Of a stretch of 64,000 nucleotides of DNA, positions 43,265 through 50,941 are shown piece by piece. This stretch comes from Streptomyces aurantiacus (GTDB lineage: Bacteria; Actinomycetota; Actinomycetes; Streptomycetales; Streptomycetaceae), in assembly GCF_027107535.1 (NCBI RefSeq), contig NZ_CP114283.1, positions 7,998,001-8,062,000 of the forward strand, given 5' to 3'. A program made the position numbers and the translations under genes. The notes beneath the pieces were generated by a model. That model did no database searches, was not told where the DNA came from, and worked only from the letters and a program-made list of their open reading frames with translations. Position 1 is the stretch's first letter; each line of letters begins with the position of its first letter.

Positions 43265-43340
43265 AAGAGGGCACCACACACCTCCAGGGATCATGGAACC
43301 TACTGGTCAGGGCCCATTCGCAAGCCGAACTCTGATTGTG

Positions 43341-43386
43341 CTCCGGAGCCGTGTGCGCAGGTTCGAATCCTGCCGGGGGCACTCGC
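43341..43386. repeat. Attachment site att (junction of elements 1 and 2)
   Basis: Perfect copy of 18145-18190. The upstream sequence is not tRNA-like, so this is a 3' half only. It is the right end of element 1 and the left end of element 2. Confidence 0.92.
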
Positions 43387-43431
43387 TGATCAGCCAGTCG
43401 AATCAAGCGCTGAGCTGGGCGAATGCCATGC

Positions 43432-43472
43432 ATAAAGAGCCGGACTCAGTCCTACTGAGTCCGGCTCTTTAT
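43432..43472. terminator. Hairpin between att and int of element 2
   Basis: Perfect 19-bp inverted repeat (43432-43450 with 43454-43472, loop CCT). It is the positional homologue of 18238-18276. Two GCGAGTGAG repeats (43491-43499, 43502-43510; 11-bp spacing) follow and are candidate integrase-binding sites. Confidence 0.85.
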
Positions 43473-43530
43473 CGTTCTCTATCGCTGATCGCGAGTGAGT
43501 GGCGAGTGAGGTGTCAACCGTGATCACGGC

Positions 43531-45027
43531 TCACTGATCGGGCTCCCCCACGTCTTCCTCCTCAGCATCGCTGCCCCATCCCATCGCCTTGTCGATCTTC
43601 TTGTTGTTCAGCTCCTCGTGCCCGTCGATACATCCCTCGTAGCGGCGGTGGATGACCTCCGGCGAGTTGCCCGCGCGGCGAGCGACTTCGGCGACTGGGA
43701 CTCCGGCGTTCAGCCAGTTCGTGATGCAGGTGTGCCGCAGGTCGTACGGTCTGCGCGCGAGTGGGGACGCCACCTTGTCGGGCGGTAGCGCGATGGGGCG
43801 CGCTTCCTGCCAGACTCTCCAGTAACTGGAGGTGCCGAGCACGTCGCCGCGCTCGTTGAAAAAGAGCCTGCCGTCCCTGGCCGTGCCGAACTCCGCGATG
43901 TGGTCCCGGAGCATCGCGACCAGCAACGGTGGTACAGGCACGGGCCGATCCGCCTTGGCCGCGCGTGACTTGAGTCCCCGCTTGTCGTGGCGCCTGCCCG
44001 AGTCTGTCCACTTCTTGCCGGACACGGGGCGCGTCTCACGGAGGGTGAGGGTTCCCCACCCCTTCTCAGGAAGGTAGCAGTCCTTCTCACGTAGCCCGAC
44101 CGCTTCGGCCGGCCGCATCGCCGCGTAGAGCTGGCAGCCGAAAAACGCGACCAGTCGGCGCCCGCGGTTGCGATGAACGGACCCCACGTACGAGACGGCG
44201 GTGAGCAGCTGGGTCCCCTGCTTCGCGTTCACCAAGACCCGAGGGTCCACCACGTCGTCGCCCCTGGACCCCGCCCGCTTCACGCTGGCGAGCGGGTTCT
44301 CTCCCAGATAGCCCGACTCGATCGCGTACTCCATGGCCGTGTTGAAGCCCCGGCGGCGCCGCTTGTACGTCTCCCCCGCAGCTGGGGTGTCGTCCAGCTT
44401 GAAGGAGAGCCGGTACTGGACATCGCGCAGCACCTTCGGCTCTGTGAGGGCCGACAGGGGCAGCGAGCGGTTGGCGAGCCACGCGCAGGCGGCCACAAGC
44501 TCAGGCGGGGGATCCTCGCCCTCGTGAGCCGGTACAACAACCCAGCGCACCGCCAACCGCACCTCTTCCAGCGTCGGCGCCTTCGTGCCTTCGCCCATCA
44601 TGGCGAGCGCTACCGTGGACATGCTGTCCGCGATGCCCTCGCGCGTCTTCGCTGCTGTGGTCCGCCAGCGGGTTGCCATGTACTCGCGGCAGAAGTCCCA
44701 CCATGACGGATCGGGCTTCGTGCTCTCCTTCGCGGCTGCAGCCCGGAGTTCGGACTCCGGGAGGCCCGTGTCCACATCGAATGCGTCGCCCTTGCGCATG
44801 GCTTGCCACAGATCCGAGCGGCGGCTCTCAGCGAGCGCCACGGTGGCGAAGCTGGCCGTCTTCACCTTCCCCGCAACCGTCCAACGGATCTGGTAAGGCG
44901 CCTTCTTGCTCTTCACCCTGTTGACCTTCCACACCCGTACGTCGGTGGAAAGCGTGGGCGTTTCGGGGCCGGACGGGCGCCCACCGATGCGGGCGCCCGA
45001 GATCTCGCTGGACTTGCGGTGATTCAC
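43531..45027 (-). CDS. int: Site-specific tyrosine recombinase (integrase) of element 2
   Basis: 498 aa, homologous over its full length to the integrase of element 1: YAAMRPAEAVGLREKDCYLP, RPYDLRHTCITNWLNAGVP and SPEVIHRRYEGCIDGHEELN hold the catalytic Arg, HxxR and Tyr. It differs most at the N-terminus (MNHRKSSEIS) and the acidic C-terminus. ATG 45027 overlaps the xis stop (ATGA). It should act on the same 46-bp att, so it might also mobilise element 1 or excise both elements together. Confidence 0.95.
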   Translation of the reverse strand: MNHRKSSEISGARIGGRPSGPETPTLSTDVRVWKVNRVKSKKAPYQIRWTVAGKVKTASFATVALAESRRSDLWQAMRKGDAFDVDTGLPESELRAAAAKESTKPDPSWWDFCREYMATRWRTTAAKTREGIADSMSTVALAMMGEGTKAPTLEEVRLAVRWVVVPAHEGEDPPPELVAACAWLANRSLPLSALTEPKVLRDVQYRLSFKLDDTPAAGETYKRRRRGFNTAMEYAIESGYLGENPLASVKRAGSRGDDVVDPRVLVNAKQGTQLLTAVSYVGSVHRNRGRRLVAFFGCQLYAAMRPAEAVGLREKDCYLPEKGWGTLTLRETRPVSGKKWTDSGRRHDKRGLKSRAAKADRPVPVPPLLVAMLRDHIAEFGTARDGRLFFNERGDVLGTSSYWRVWQEARPIALPPDKVASPLARRPYDLRHTCITNWLNAGVPVAEVARRAGNSPEVIHRRYEGCIDGHEELNNKKIDKAMGWGSDAEEEDVGEPDQ

Positions 45028-45215
45028 GCGGCTTCCTCCAGGGTCTCGATCCAGCGCTCCAGGTCCGACCGCCGGATTCGCACCGCGCCGTTTGGGAGCT
45101 TGATGGCCTTCGGGCCCTTCCTGAGCTGACGCCAGCGGTAGAACGTCGCTCGCGGCACACCGATCTCTTCAATGACTTCGGGGATGGTCAACATCTCGTC
45201 GCGTGGCTTGGCCAC
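45024..45215 (-). CDS. xis: Excisionase of element 2
   Basis: 63 aa, same wHTH family as the element 1 excisionase: LTIPEVIEEIGVPRATFYRW ... KAIKLPNGAVRIRRSDLERW. GTG 45215 is preserved by a strong AAGGAGGA upstream, so the longer in-frame ORF to 45248 is not used. Overlaps int by ATGA. Confidence 0.92.
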   Translation of the reverse strand: MAKPRDEMLTIPEVIEEIGVPRATFYRWRQLRKGPKAIKLPNGAVRIRRSDLERWIETLEEAA

Positions 45216-45261
45216 GACTCCTCCTTGAGTCCTTGAGCAAGAGAGCAAGGGAAAGAGGCCG

Positions 45262-45515
45262 CCACAGAAACCACGAAATACACAGAAACCCGGGATTGGC
45301 TGGTTGACCTGCGGCGATGCCGCTTGGCGGGTGCTGCCACAGAAATCGCGGGAAGTTCCACAGAAATAAGAGGCCGGCCGATGGGGCCGGTGCCGGGCTA
45401 TTTCTGTGGCTTCTCAATTGGTTTCTGTGGCAGCGCTCCGCGAGCCCCTGAGACGACTGTCGGTGCTGGTCAGGAGCTTGTCGGGGGTATTTCTGTGATT
45501 CTGTGGTTTCTGTGG
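45262..45515. repeat. Nine-copy CCACAGAAA iteron array (candidate replication origin)
   Basis: Four direct units (45262, 45280, 45337, 45358) face five inverted TTTCTGTGG units (45400, 45422, 45489, 45498, 45507; the second and seventh have one mismatch) around a GGCCGGCC-containing centre near 45375. The 300-bp region between xis and the DUF3987 gene has no ORF. It also must contain promoter sequence for xis-int. Confidence 0.75.
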
Positions 45516-45521
45516 CGGTTC

Positions 45522-47072
45522 TTAGGTGGTCGGGTCAGCCAGGCGAGGGTGGACGGCGTACCGGGGAGACGGCGGCCGGCCGCGTCCTCCAGTGCGGGCC
45601 ACGGATTGCGCGCGGACGTAGCCGTGGTCTTCCAGCAGGGTCAGGACCGGGTCCAGGTCCGCGGCGGTGGGGAACTCGGAGCGGGAGAGCTTGACCATCA
45701 GGTCGCGTTTGCTCACCTCGTTCCAGCGGTGGGTTTGGAGAGCTTCCAGGACGGTGCGGGCGCGTTCGGTGGTGGGGTCTGCGCCCATGGCATCGAACGC
45801 GGCCAGCGCGTGGCTAGCGAAGTACTCGGCGAGCACGATGGCGTTGTGCATCGTGGCCTCGCCGACGGGCAGTGCGTGGCCCTGATTGAGGTGCGCGGCG
45901 AGATGCAGCAGGGCTGCGATCCTCGCTGTGGCGCCGGCCAGTTTGCCTGCCCAGTCCTGGATGTGTCCGAACTGGCCGCTACGGGCAGCGAGCCGGGGTT
46001 CGATTCGCTGCTGGAAGTCCCGCAGAGCCGCTACGGACTCGGGTGCGAGCTGGATGAGGGCGGGGTCGGTCCAGTCGGCGAGGAACAGCGTCAGGTCGAT
46101 GACGTTGCGCCGGTAGGTCTCCTTGACTGGTTCGGGGATGGGGTCGGGGTCGACGTCGCGGCGTCCGACCAGGGATTCGGGCAGCGCGTATAGGAAGCGT
46201 CCGAGCAGGCCCCGGCCGCGGGCGACCTCGTTGCGGCCGATGGCCTCCAGGACTTGCGGCTGCACGCAGATACCCATGGTCACGGCGGGGTGTTCGATGT
46301 ACTCCTTGCGGGTTTGCCGGTTGACCTTCTGCCGGTCGCCCGCGTGGCCTTTGAGGAAGATGCCGAGGTTGGGTGAGCCGCTGCTGTAGCGGCCGGCCAT
46401 GATGTCGAAGATCTCGCCCTCGGCAGACATGACGCTGATGCGTTCGCCCTGTTCGGCCAGGAGGGAGGTGACGGTTTCCGCGGTCGCGTCGTCCGCCAGG
46501 AGCTGCGGCACGGCCGGCACGGTGACGCTTTCTGCCGTCTGCGCCAGTCCGAGGGCGTTGGCGATCAGGTCGTCTCGCTCGTCCGGCTTGGCAGAGGCGG
46601 CCTTGGCAGTGGCCTTGTCGGCCGCTTCCTTGGCCAACTTGGCCGTCAGCTCCGCCTCGATGATGGCCGGGCCTGCCAGCTCCTTGAGCCGCTTCTCCGC
46701 GTCGAACAGCGGGTCGGAAAGCAGTGCGAAGACAGCCGATTTGCGGTTGGCGGGCGGCAGCGCCACGGCCACGTACAGGTTGGTCGGCTCGCGCCAGTTG
46801 CCGCGCACCTGCACGACCGACCGGCCGCCGGCGGCAGTGGCCAGTACGGACAGTGCCAGGCAGCCGGCGAGATCGGCCGGGGTCTGGGTCTCCTCCGCGA
46901 CCGCGGCCACGAACTCCGCAAGCCAGTCCGGCAGCGCGTCCAGTGGGAAGGCGGCCAGCTTGCGTGGACTGGAGAGAGGAATGGGGTCCTCCCATACGTC
47001 CGGCAGAGCTCCATCGAGCAGGCTCGGCAGGTCGGCCCACAAGTCGGGGCTGTCCACAGGCTGTGCGGTCAT
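45522..47072 (-). CDS. DUF3987 (YfjI-type) replication protein
   Basis: 516 aa. DUF3987 proteins resemble primase-associated helicases and often accompany prim-pol genes on mobile elements. Seen here: LPDWLAEFVAAVAEETQTPA, LYVAVALPPANRKSAVFALL (replaces Walker A in this family), ERISVMSAEGEIFDIMAGRY, and GLLGRFLYALPESL. The C-terminal ~80 aa look like a wHTH (SKRDLMVKLSRSEFPTAADL, DHGYVRAQSVARTGGRGRPP). It would be recruited to the iterons just downstream of its stop. ATG 47072 overlaps the micro-gene stop. Confidence 0.82.
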   Translation of the reverse strand: MTAQPVDSPDLWADLPSLLDGALPDVWEDPIPLSSPRKLAAFPLDALPDWLAEFVAAVAEETQTPADLAGCLALSVLATAAGGRSVVQVRGNWREPTNLYVAVALPPANRKSAVFALLSDPLFDAEKRLKELAGPAIIEAELTAKLAKEAADKATAKAASAKPDERDDLIANALGLAQTAESVTVPAVPQLLADDATAETVTSLLAEQGERISVMSAEGEIFDIMAGRYSSGSPNLGIFLKGHAGDRQKVNRQTRKEYIEHPAVTMGICVQPQVLEAIGRNEVARGRGLLGRFLYALPESLVGRRDVDPDPIPEPVKETYRRNVIDLTLFLADWTDPALIQLAPESVAALRDFQQRIEPRLAARSGQFGHIQDWAGKLAGATARIAALLHLAAHLNQGHALPVGEATMHNAIVLAEYFASHALAAFDAMGADPTTERARTVLEALQTHRWNEVSKRDLMVKLSRSEFPTAADLDPVLTLLEDHGYVRAQSVARTGGRGRPPSPRYAVHPRLADPTT

Positions 47073-47233
47073 GAGGCGTTCCTCCTTCCAGCGTCACGAG
47101 GTGCGTAAAGGGACGGGGATCGCTGAGGGAAAGGACCAGAAGGGACGCCTTCGGCGACCTTCCTTCGGCCGCCCACGGTCGTCCGGGGCACAGCCTGCTT
47201 GGCGTTGTACAGCGTGTGAGGACGGAAGTTCAT
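47069..47233 (-). CDS. Small basic protein bridging prim-pol and DUF3987 genes
   Basis: 54 aa, begins MNFRPHTLYNAKQAV. ATG 47233 overlaps the prim-pol stop and its TGA overlaps the DUF3987 ATG (both ATGA), with AGGAGG before the latter. It is too short for many gene finders. The double overlap is good evidence that it is translated; no function is suggested by its basic, Pro-rich sequence. Confidence 0.55.
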   Translation of the reverse strand: MNFRPHTLYNAKQAVPRTTVGGRRKVAEGVPSGPFPQRSPSLYAPRDAGRRNAS

Positions 47234-48096
47234 GCGGCCCTCCCTGAGATCTCGTTGAGGCCGTTGGTGACGGCGCGTTCCGCGTACGCCTCAGGGACGC
47301 CGACGGAGACGGCGGCGGCGATGATCTGCGCCCCGATGACGTCCAGTGCGCACGGTCCGGGGCACTGTGCGTGCCGGGCTCCCAGGAACCGGGCCACCTG
47401 GAATGCCTGTGATCCCGCGCCAGATTCGGTGTGGCTGCGGACCATGGCGAGGCCGCGTTGGAGGCCGATGCGCACGTACTGCTCGGTGTGGCGGCAGCCG
47501 GTCGCGACGGTTCGATCCCAGGTGGCACGCACGGGGGACGAAGAGGCCACCCCCGCACGTGCGGGGGTGGCCTCTTCCCTTACGACCAGGGCGCGGACGG
47601 CCGACGGCAGGTGCGTCATGGTGCCGGTGCCGGGTCCGAGCCAGCGGGCGTATGCCCTGCGGGATTTGATGTCCACGCCAGGCTGGACCGAGTTGGCTGA
47701 CGGCATGGTCCCGAGGTAGATCCAGTGTTCTCCGCGAGTCGTGAGCACGGTCCTGGTCGGTGGCAGGCTCTGACGGGCCCACGCGACGGCATGAGCGTCG
47801 TCCAGGTCCACGACGGCGAGCCCTGCCCCGGCGGGGTGGTAAGCGACTGCTTGAGCCTTGCGCCATGCCGCCGCCCACGCGGGGGACGTGAGTACAGCAG
47901 TGTCGGTGGTGGCCGCGGCCCAGCCGTGGCAAACGTCCAGGCAGCGGCACTCTCCCACGCTTTTCATGTGTGGACGTCCGCCGCATGCGCCGCCGGTGCA
48001 GGAGCGGCAGTTACCGAACGGCACCTTCCCTGCCCGCAGCGGCAACGGCGGGACCCCAGCCGCTGCCAGCTCCAGGGCGATCCGCAGGTGGCTCAT
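47230..48096 (-). CDS. Bifunctional primase/polymerase (prim-pol) of element 2
   Basis: 288 aa. It carries a cysteine-rich N-terminal cluster (GNCRSCTGGACGG, ECRCLDVCHG), the acidic motif LAVVDLDDAHAVAWA (DLD at ~97-99), and VLTTRGEHWIYLGTM. This is a different prim-pol subfamily from that of element 1. ATG 48096 overlaps the methyltransferase stop (ATGA). Works presumably with the DUF3987 protein. Confidence 0.85.
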   Translation of the reverse strand: MSHLRIALELAAAGVPPLPLRAGKVPFGNCRSCTGGACGGRPHMKSVGECRCLDVCHGWAAATTDTAVLTSPAWAAAWRKAQAVAYHPAGAGLAVVDLDDAHAVAWARQSLPPTRTVLTTRGEHWIYLGTMPSANSVQPGVDIKSRRAYARWLGPGTGTMTHLPSAVRALVVREEATPARAGVASSSPVRATWDRTVATGCRHTEQYVRIGLQRGLAMVRSHTESGAGSQAFQVARFLGARHAQCPGPCALDVIGAQIIAAAVSVGVPEAYAERAVTNGLNEISGRAA

Positions 48097-49184
48097 GCGG
48101 CCGTCCTCCACTCACGCTGTGCGGTCGTGTGAGCGCTGAGGAGCAGGCCGTAGGCGTGGTGGGCCTGTCGGGGGATCACGACGTTGCCGATGATCCTGAG
48201 CTGTTCCTTGCGGGGAATGCCCGGGACAGCGGTGACCCAGCCGGCGGGCAGACCCATGAGCCATTCCGCGAACAGCGGGGACAGACGGCGGTTGCCGCGG
48301 TCTCCGGGCTCGGTGGGCTCGGGCGCCGGGCGGCCCACGATGGTCTCCCAGCGGCGGATTGCGGGCCCGTAGTCGACTCCGTTCGTGGCGATCCAGTCGC
48401 CACGCCACGGCAGCCGGTTGACCACGAACTCGTTGAGCGGCCGGGAGTTGACCTCCAGCAGATTGGAGGCGCCGGACTTCCAGTCGCGGGCGGCCGGCGT
48501 GGGCAGCAGTTCTAGTCCCTCAGCTCCTGCGGAGGGAGCAGGAAGACCACTTCGTCCTCCAGTGTCGGACCGTGCCCGCCCGCTTTGCGCTTCGCCGGGG
48601 GCTGAGGGCCGCCATTCGTCCCAAGTTGAGAGGTCGGGGTCTTCAGCAGCGGGATGGGCGATGCAGAACCAGCGGTCGCGCTGGTGCGGCGCGCCGGTTT
48701 CGAGGTCACCAGCTCGTACGCATGTCCACCGCGCGTCATACCCGAGCGCGGCCAGGTCCGCGGCGACGACGTCCAGCCCCCGCGAGCGGAGCGCCGCCAC
48801 GTTTTCCAGGAACACGAGACGCGGTCGAAGGACGCCCACAGCCTCAGCGACATTTTTCCAGACCCGCGACCACTTGCCATTGATCCCGTCCCTTCGTCCA
48901 GCGTTGGAGGTGTTACGGCAGGGGAAACCGGCGGCGACCACGTCCGGCCGGTACAGGTCCCGGACCTGGCGCCAGTCCACGGCCGTGATATCCCCGAGGT
49001 TGGGCACCCCGGAATGACGTGCGGCGTACACCGCAGAGGCGTGCGGGTCGTTCTCTGCGAACGCGGCGACCTGGCCGCCGATCCGGGCCCGGATTGCTGC
49101 TTCGAGTCCGCCGTAGCCGGCGCACAAGGCGACAATCCCCGGCGGCGGGCCGAGGGCTCGCCGGTTGTCAGTGGGGTAGGTCAT
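48093..49184 (-). CDS. DNA (cytosine-5)-methyltransferase of element 2, with a PCR instead of PCQ motif
   Basis: 363 aa. Motif I GIVALCAGYGGLEAAI is clear; motif IV reads VAAGFPCRNTSNAG, having Arg where most family members have Gln after the catalytic cysteine; motif VI LVFLENVAALRSRG; motif VIII PHQRDRWFCIAHP; motif X IIGNVVIPRQAHHAY. Its middle shares LLPTPAARDWKSGASNLL with the element 1 enzyme. It is divergent from the HNH nuclease across a hairpin, so a restriction-modification link is possible. ATG 49184 has GAGAGGA upstream. Confidence 0.88.
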   Translation of the reverse strand: MTYPTDNRRALGPPPGIVALCAGYGGLEAAIRARIGGQVAAFAENDPHASAVYAARHSGVPNLGDITAVDWRQVRDLYRPDVVAAGFPCRNTSNAGRRDGINGKWSRVWKNVAEAVGVLRPRLVFLENVAALRSRGLDVVAADLAALGYDARWTCVRAGDLETGAPHQRDRWFCIAHPAAEDPDLSTWDEWRPSAPGEAQSGRARSDTGGRSGLPAPSAGAEGLELLPTPAARDWKSGASNLLEVNSRPLNEFVVNRLPWRGDWIATNGVDYGPAIRRWETIVGRPAPEPTEPGDRGNRRLSPLFAEWLMGLPAGWVTAVPGIPRKEQLRIIGNVVIPRQAHHAYGLLLSAHTTAQREWRTAA

Positions 49185-49220
49185 GCTGGTCCTCTCCGGT
49201 CCTGTAGGGGTTCTGGAGAA

Positions 49221-49258
49221 GGGGCAGCCGCGGTCTTTGGCGAGAGAGCGGCTGCCCC
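49221..49258. repeat. Hairpin with conserved loop, element 2 copy 1
   Basis: 11-bp stem (GGGGCAGCCGC and complement) with loop containing TCTTTGGCGAGAG, a 13-mer shared with the hairpin at 50891-50934. Lies in the divergent space between methyltransferase and HNH genes. Confidence 0.75.
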
Positions 49259-49284
49259 GGTCTGTGACTGAACGAGGGGGCGGT

Positions 49285-50223
49285 ATGACGACGGCGTGGC
49301 TGGTGCTGGCGGTGGGCGAGGCGCGGCAGCACGGCGGGAACGACGGCTACGACGACAACCCGCGACAGCACTACAGCTGGGACAGCACCGTGCCCAATCA
49401 CGCGCATCTGGCGGTGGGGGACGTGATCGCGCTGTGGGACAAGAAGGAACTGATCGGCGTCTCGGTCATCCACGGCATCGACACCGGCACGGCAGACAAG
49501 ACCGTCTACTTCTGTCCGCAGTGCAAGAAAGCCGACTTCAAGCGGCGGTCTCGGATGACCCCGGCCTGCCGCTGCAACCAGTGCGGTGCCACCTTCGACA
49601 CACCCGGGCACAAGGTGAAGACAGTCACCACCTACCGGTCCCGGCACGGGCGAACCTGGATTGACGGCCGCGGCCTGCTGGCCGGGGCAGAGCTCCGGGC
49701 GCTGTGTGACTCGCCGAACTCGCAGCTGAGCATGCGCCCGGCCCGCTGGGAGAAGCTGCGCGATGCGCTGCTGGCGACCGAGCAGGCGGACGCAGTCTCA
49801 GGCCTGGCCGGACAGCAGTACAAGCGGGTGCCCATCCCGGGCGGCCACCGGTTCGCCAAGGTCCGCACCCGGGTCGGGCAGGCGGCCTTCCGGGCCGCGC
49901 TGCTGCGCGAGCAGGGCGAGCAGTGCGCCATCAGCGGACCGGCCCCTGCCGACGTGCTCGAGGCAGCGCACCTGTACAGCTACGCCGAAACCGGTGAGCA
50001 CCACGACTTCGGAGGGCTGCTCCTGCGCCGGGATCTGCACCGGCTGTTCGACAGCGGCCGCATAGCGGTCGACCCGGAGACGGATCTGCTGGATACCGAC
50101 CCCGGACTTGACGCCTATCCCGCGTATGCGGAGCTCCACGGCAAGCCGCTCGAACTGAGCCTGCGTCCCGAGCACCGGCTGTGGCTGACGGCGCACTGGA
50201 ACACGCACAGGGCCGATTCATAG
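49285..50223 (+). CDS. HNH endonuclease with N-terminal modified-base-reader-like domain and zinc ribbon
   Basis: 312 aa from ATG 49285 (GAGGGGG upstream). Residues 1-70 (WLVLAVGEARQHGGNDG ... HLAVGDVIALWDKKELIGV) look like a PUA/EVE-type fold. Residues 77-100 form a zinc ribbon (CPQCKKADF, CRCNQCGATF). Residues 205-260 are an HNH_2 nuclease: EQCAISGPAPADVLEAAHL, GLLLRRDLHRLFDSGR. This reader-ribbon-nuclease order recalls type IV restriction enzymes that cut modified DNA. It could equally use the methyltransferase mark next door. The divergent arrangement supports a functional pair. Confidence 0.75.
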   Translation: MTTAWLVLAVGEARQHGGNDGYDDNPRQHYSWDSTVPNHAHLAVGDVIALWDKKELIGVSVIHGIDTGTADKTVYFCPQCKKADFKRRSRMTPACRCNQCGATFDTPGHKVKTVTTYRSRHGRTWIDGRGLLAGAELRALCDSPNSQLSMRPARWEKLRDALLATEQADAVSGLAGQQYKRVPIPGGHRFAKVRTRVGQAAFRAALLREQGEQCAISGPAPADVLEAAHLYSYAETGEHHDFGGLLLRRDLHRLFDSGRIAVDPETDLLDTDPGLDAYPAYAELHGKPLELSLRPEHRLWLTAHWNTHRADS

Positions 50224-50246
50224 CCCTTACGAACCAGGGAGATGCC

Positions 50247-50798
50247 GTGGGAAGCACTGCCATCGCACTGGTCGCAGCAGTCGTGGGTGTCACCGGAACC
50301 CTGCTTGCGCCGGTCCTAGCCCAGAGATCCAGTGCAAAGGGACAGAGGGCAGAGTTCGAACGCCAGCAGCAGGCAGCCCAGGCACAGTGGGAGCGCGAAC
50401 AGCGGCAAGCAGAACTTGCTGCGCGCCGGACCTGCTACGTCGAAACGAATGCGGCCTACCGCCGCTACCGCATCCAGTTGATGAACTACCTATGGCACGT
50501 ACACCGCGACGAGGTCACAGAGGCAGGCAAGGAAGCACTGGAAGCAGCCCGCCACGCACACCACGCCGCATTCGCCGAAGCCCAGATGGTCGCCTCGGCC
50601 GCCGTGCTGGCCCAGCTCGATGACGTGGCCAAGGCACTGTCCGAGGGATACCGCAGGACCAAGTGCCTGGAGGAAGGCAACCCGGACCCGGACGACTCCT
50701 TCGACGTGATCCAGGCGTACCTTCAGTGGATCTGGGAGCGGTGGAAAGAGATGCGCGCTGTCATGCGGGCAGACCTGGGAGTGAACAACTCCCCCTGA
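50247..50798 (+). CDS. Membrane-anchored coiled-coil protein
   Basis: 183 aa. N-terminal helix IALVAAVVGVTGTLLAPVL is a membrane anchor; a long Gln/Glu/Arg/Ala coiled coil follows (EFERQQQAAQAQWEREQRQA), then a helical domain. GTG 50247 has AGGGAG upstream. It lies 23 bp after the HNH gene on the same strand. Similar proteins exist beside phage and ICE genes in Streptomyces; role unknown. Confidence 0.65.
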   Translation: MGSTAIALVAAVVGVTGTLLAPVLAQRSSAKGQRAEFERQQQAAQAQWEREQRQAELAARRTCYVETNAAYRRYRIQLMNYLWHVHRDEVTEAGKEALEAARHAHHAAFAEAQMVASAAVLAQLDDVAKALSEGYRRTKCLEEGNPDPDDSFDVIQAYLQWIWERWKEMRAVMRADLGVNNSP

Positions 50799-50890
50799 AT
50801 GCGCGCCCGTCACAGGCCCTCTCTGGCTGGCTGGACGTATGTGTCCGCGCCAGTATGGATACTGCCGCTCCCTCAAGGGTGCTGGCTGGC

Positions 50891-50934
50891 AAGGGCGGCC
50901 CCGCGTTCTTTGGCGAGAGGTGGGGGCCGCCCTT
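50891..50934. terminator. Hairpin between convergent coiled-coil and ssb genes (conserved loop, copy 2)
   Basis: 12-bp stem (AAGGGCGGCCCC and complement) with a 20-nt loop containing TCTTTGGCGAGAG, the same loop core as 49221-49258. Here it lies 8 bp after the ssb stop, so it may act as a bidirectional terminator. Confidence 0.75.
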
Positions 50935-50941
50935 GGCGCAG

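Larger units (their letters stand above)
18145..43386. mobile_element. Element 1: AICE-type integrative and conjugative element, probably immobilised
   Basis: Bounded by the 46-bp att repeats. It carries int/xis next to attL, replication (RepA-like ATPase, prim-pol), a cytosine methyltransferase, membrane and zinc proteins of the spread type, an FtsK-like traB, a GGDEF protein, regulators and cargo. The traB frameshift and two IS-split regulators argue it can no longer transfer on its own, though int and xis look intact and excision may still be possible, also with help from element 2. Confidence 0.88.

Noticed and set aside
43341..43386. A second complete tRNA-Arg gene at the middle att
   Set aside because: Only the 3' half (from the anticodon loop) is present; bases upstream do not form acceptor, D-arm or anticodon 5' strands.
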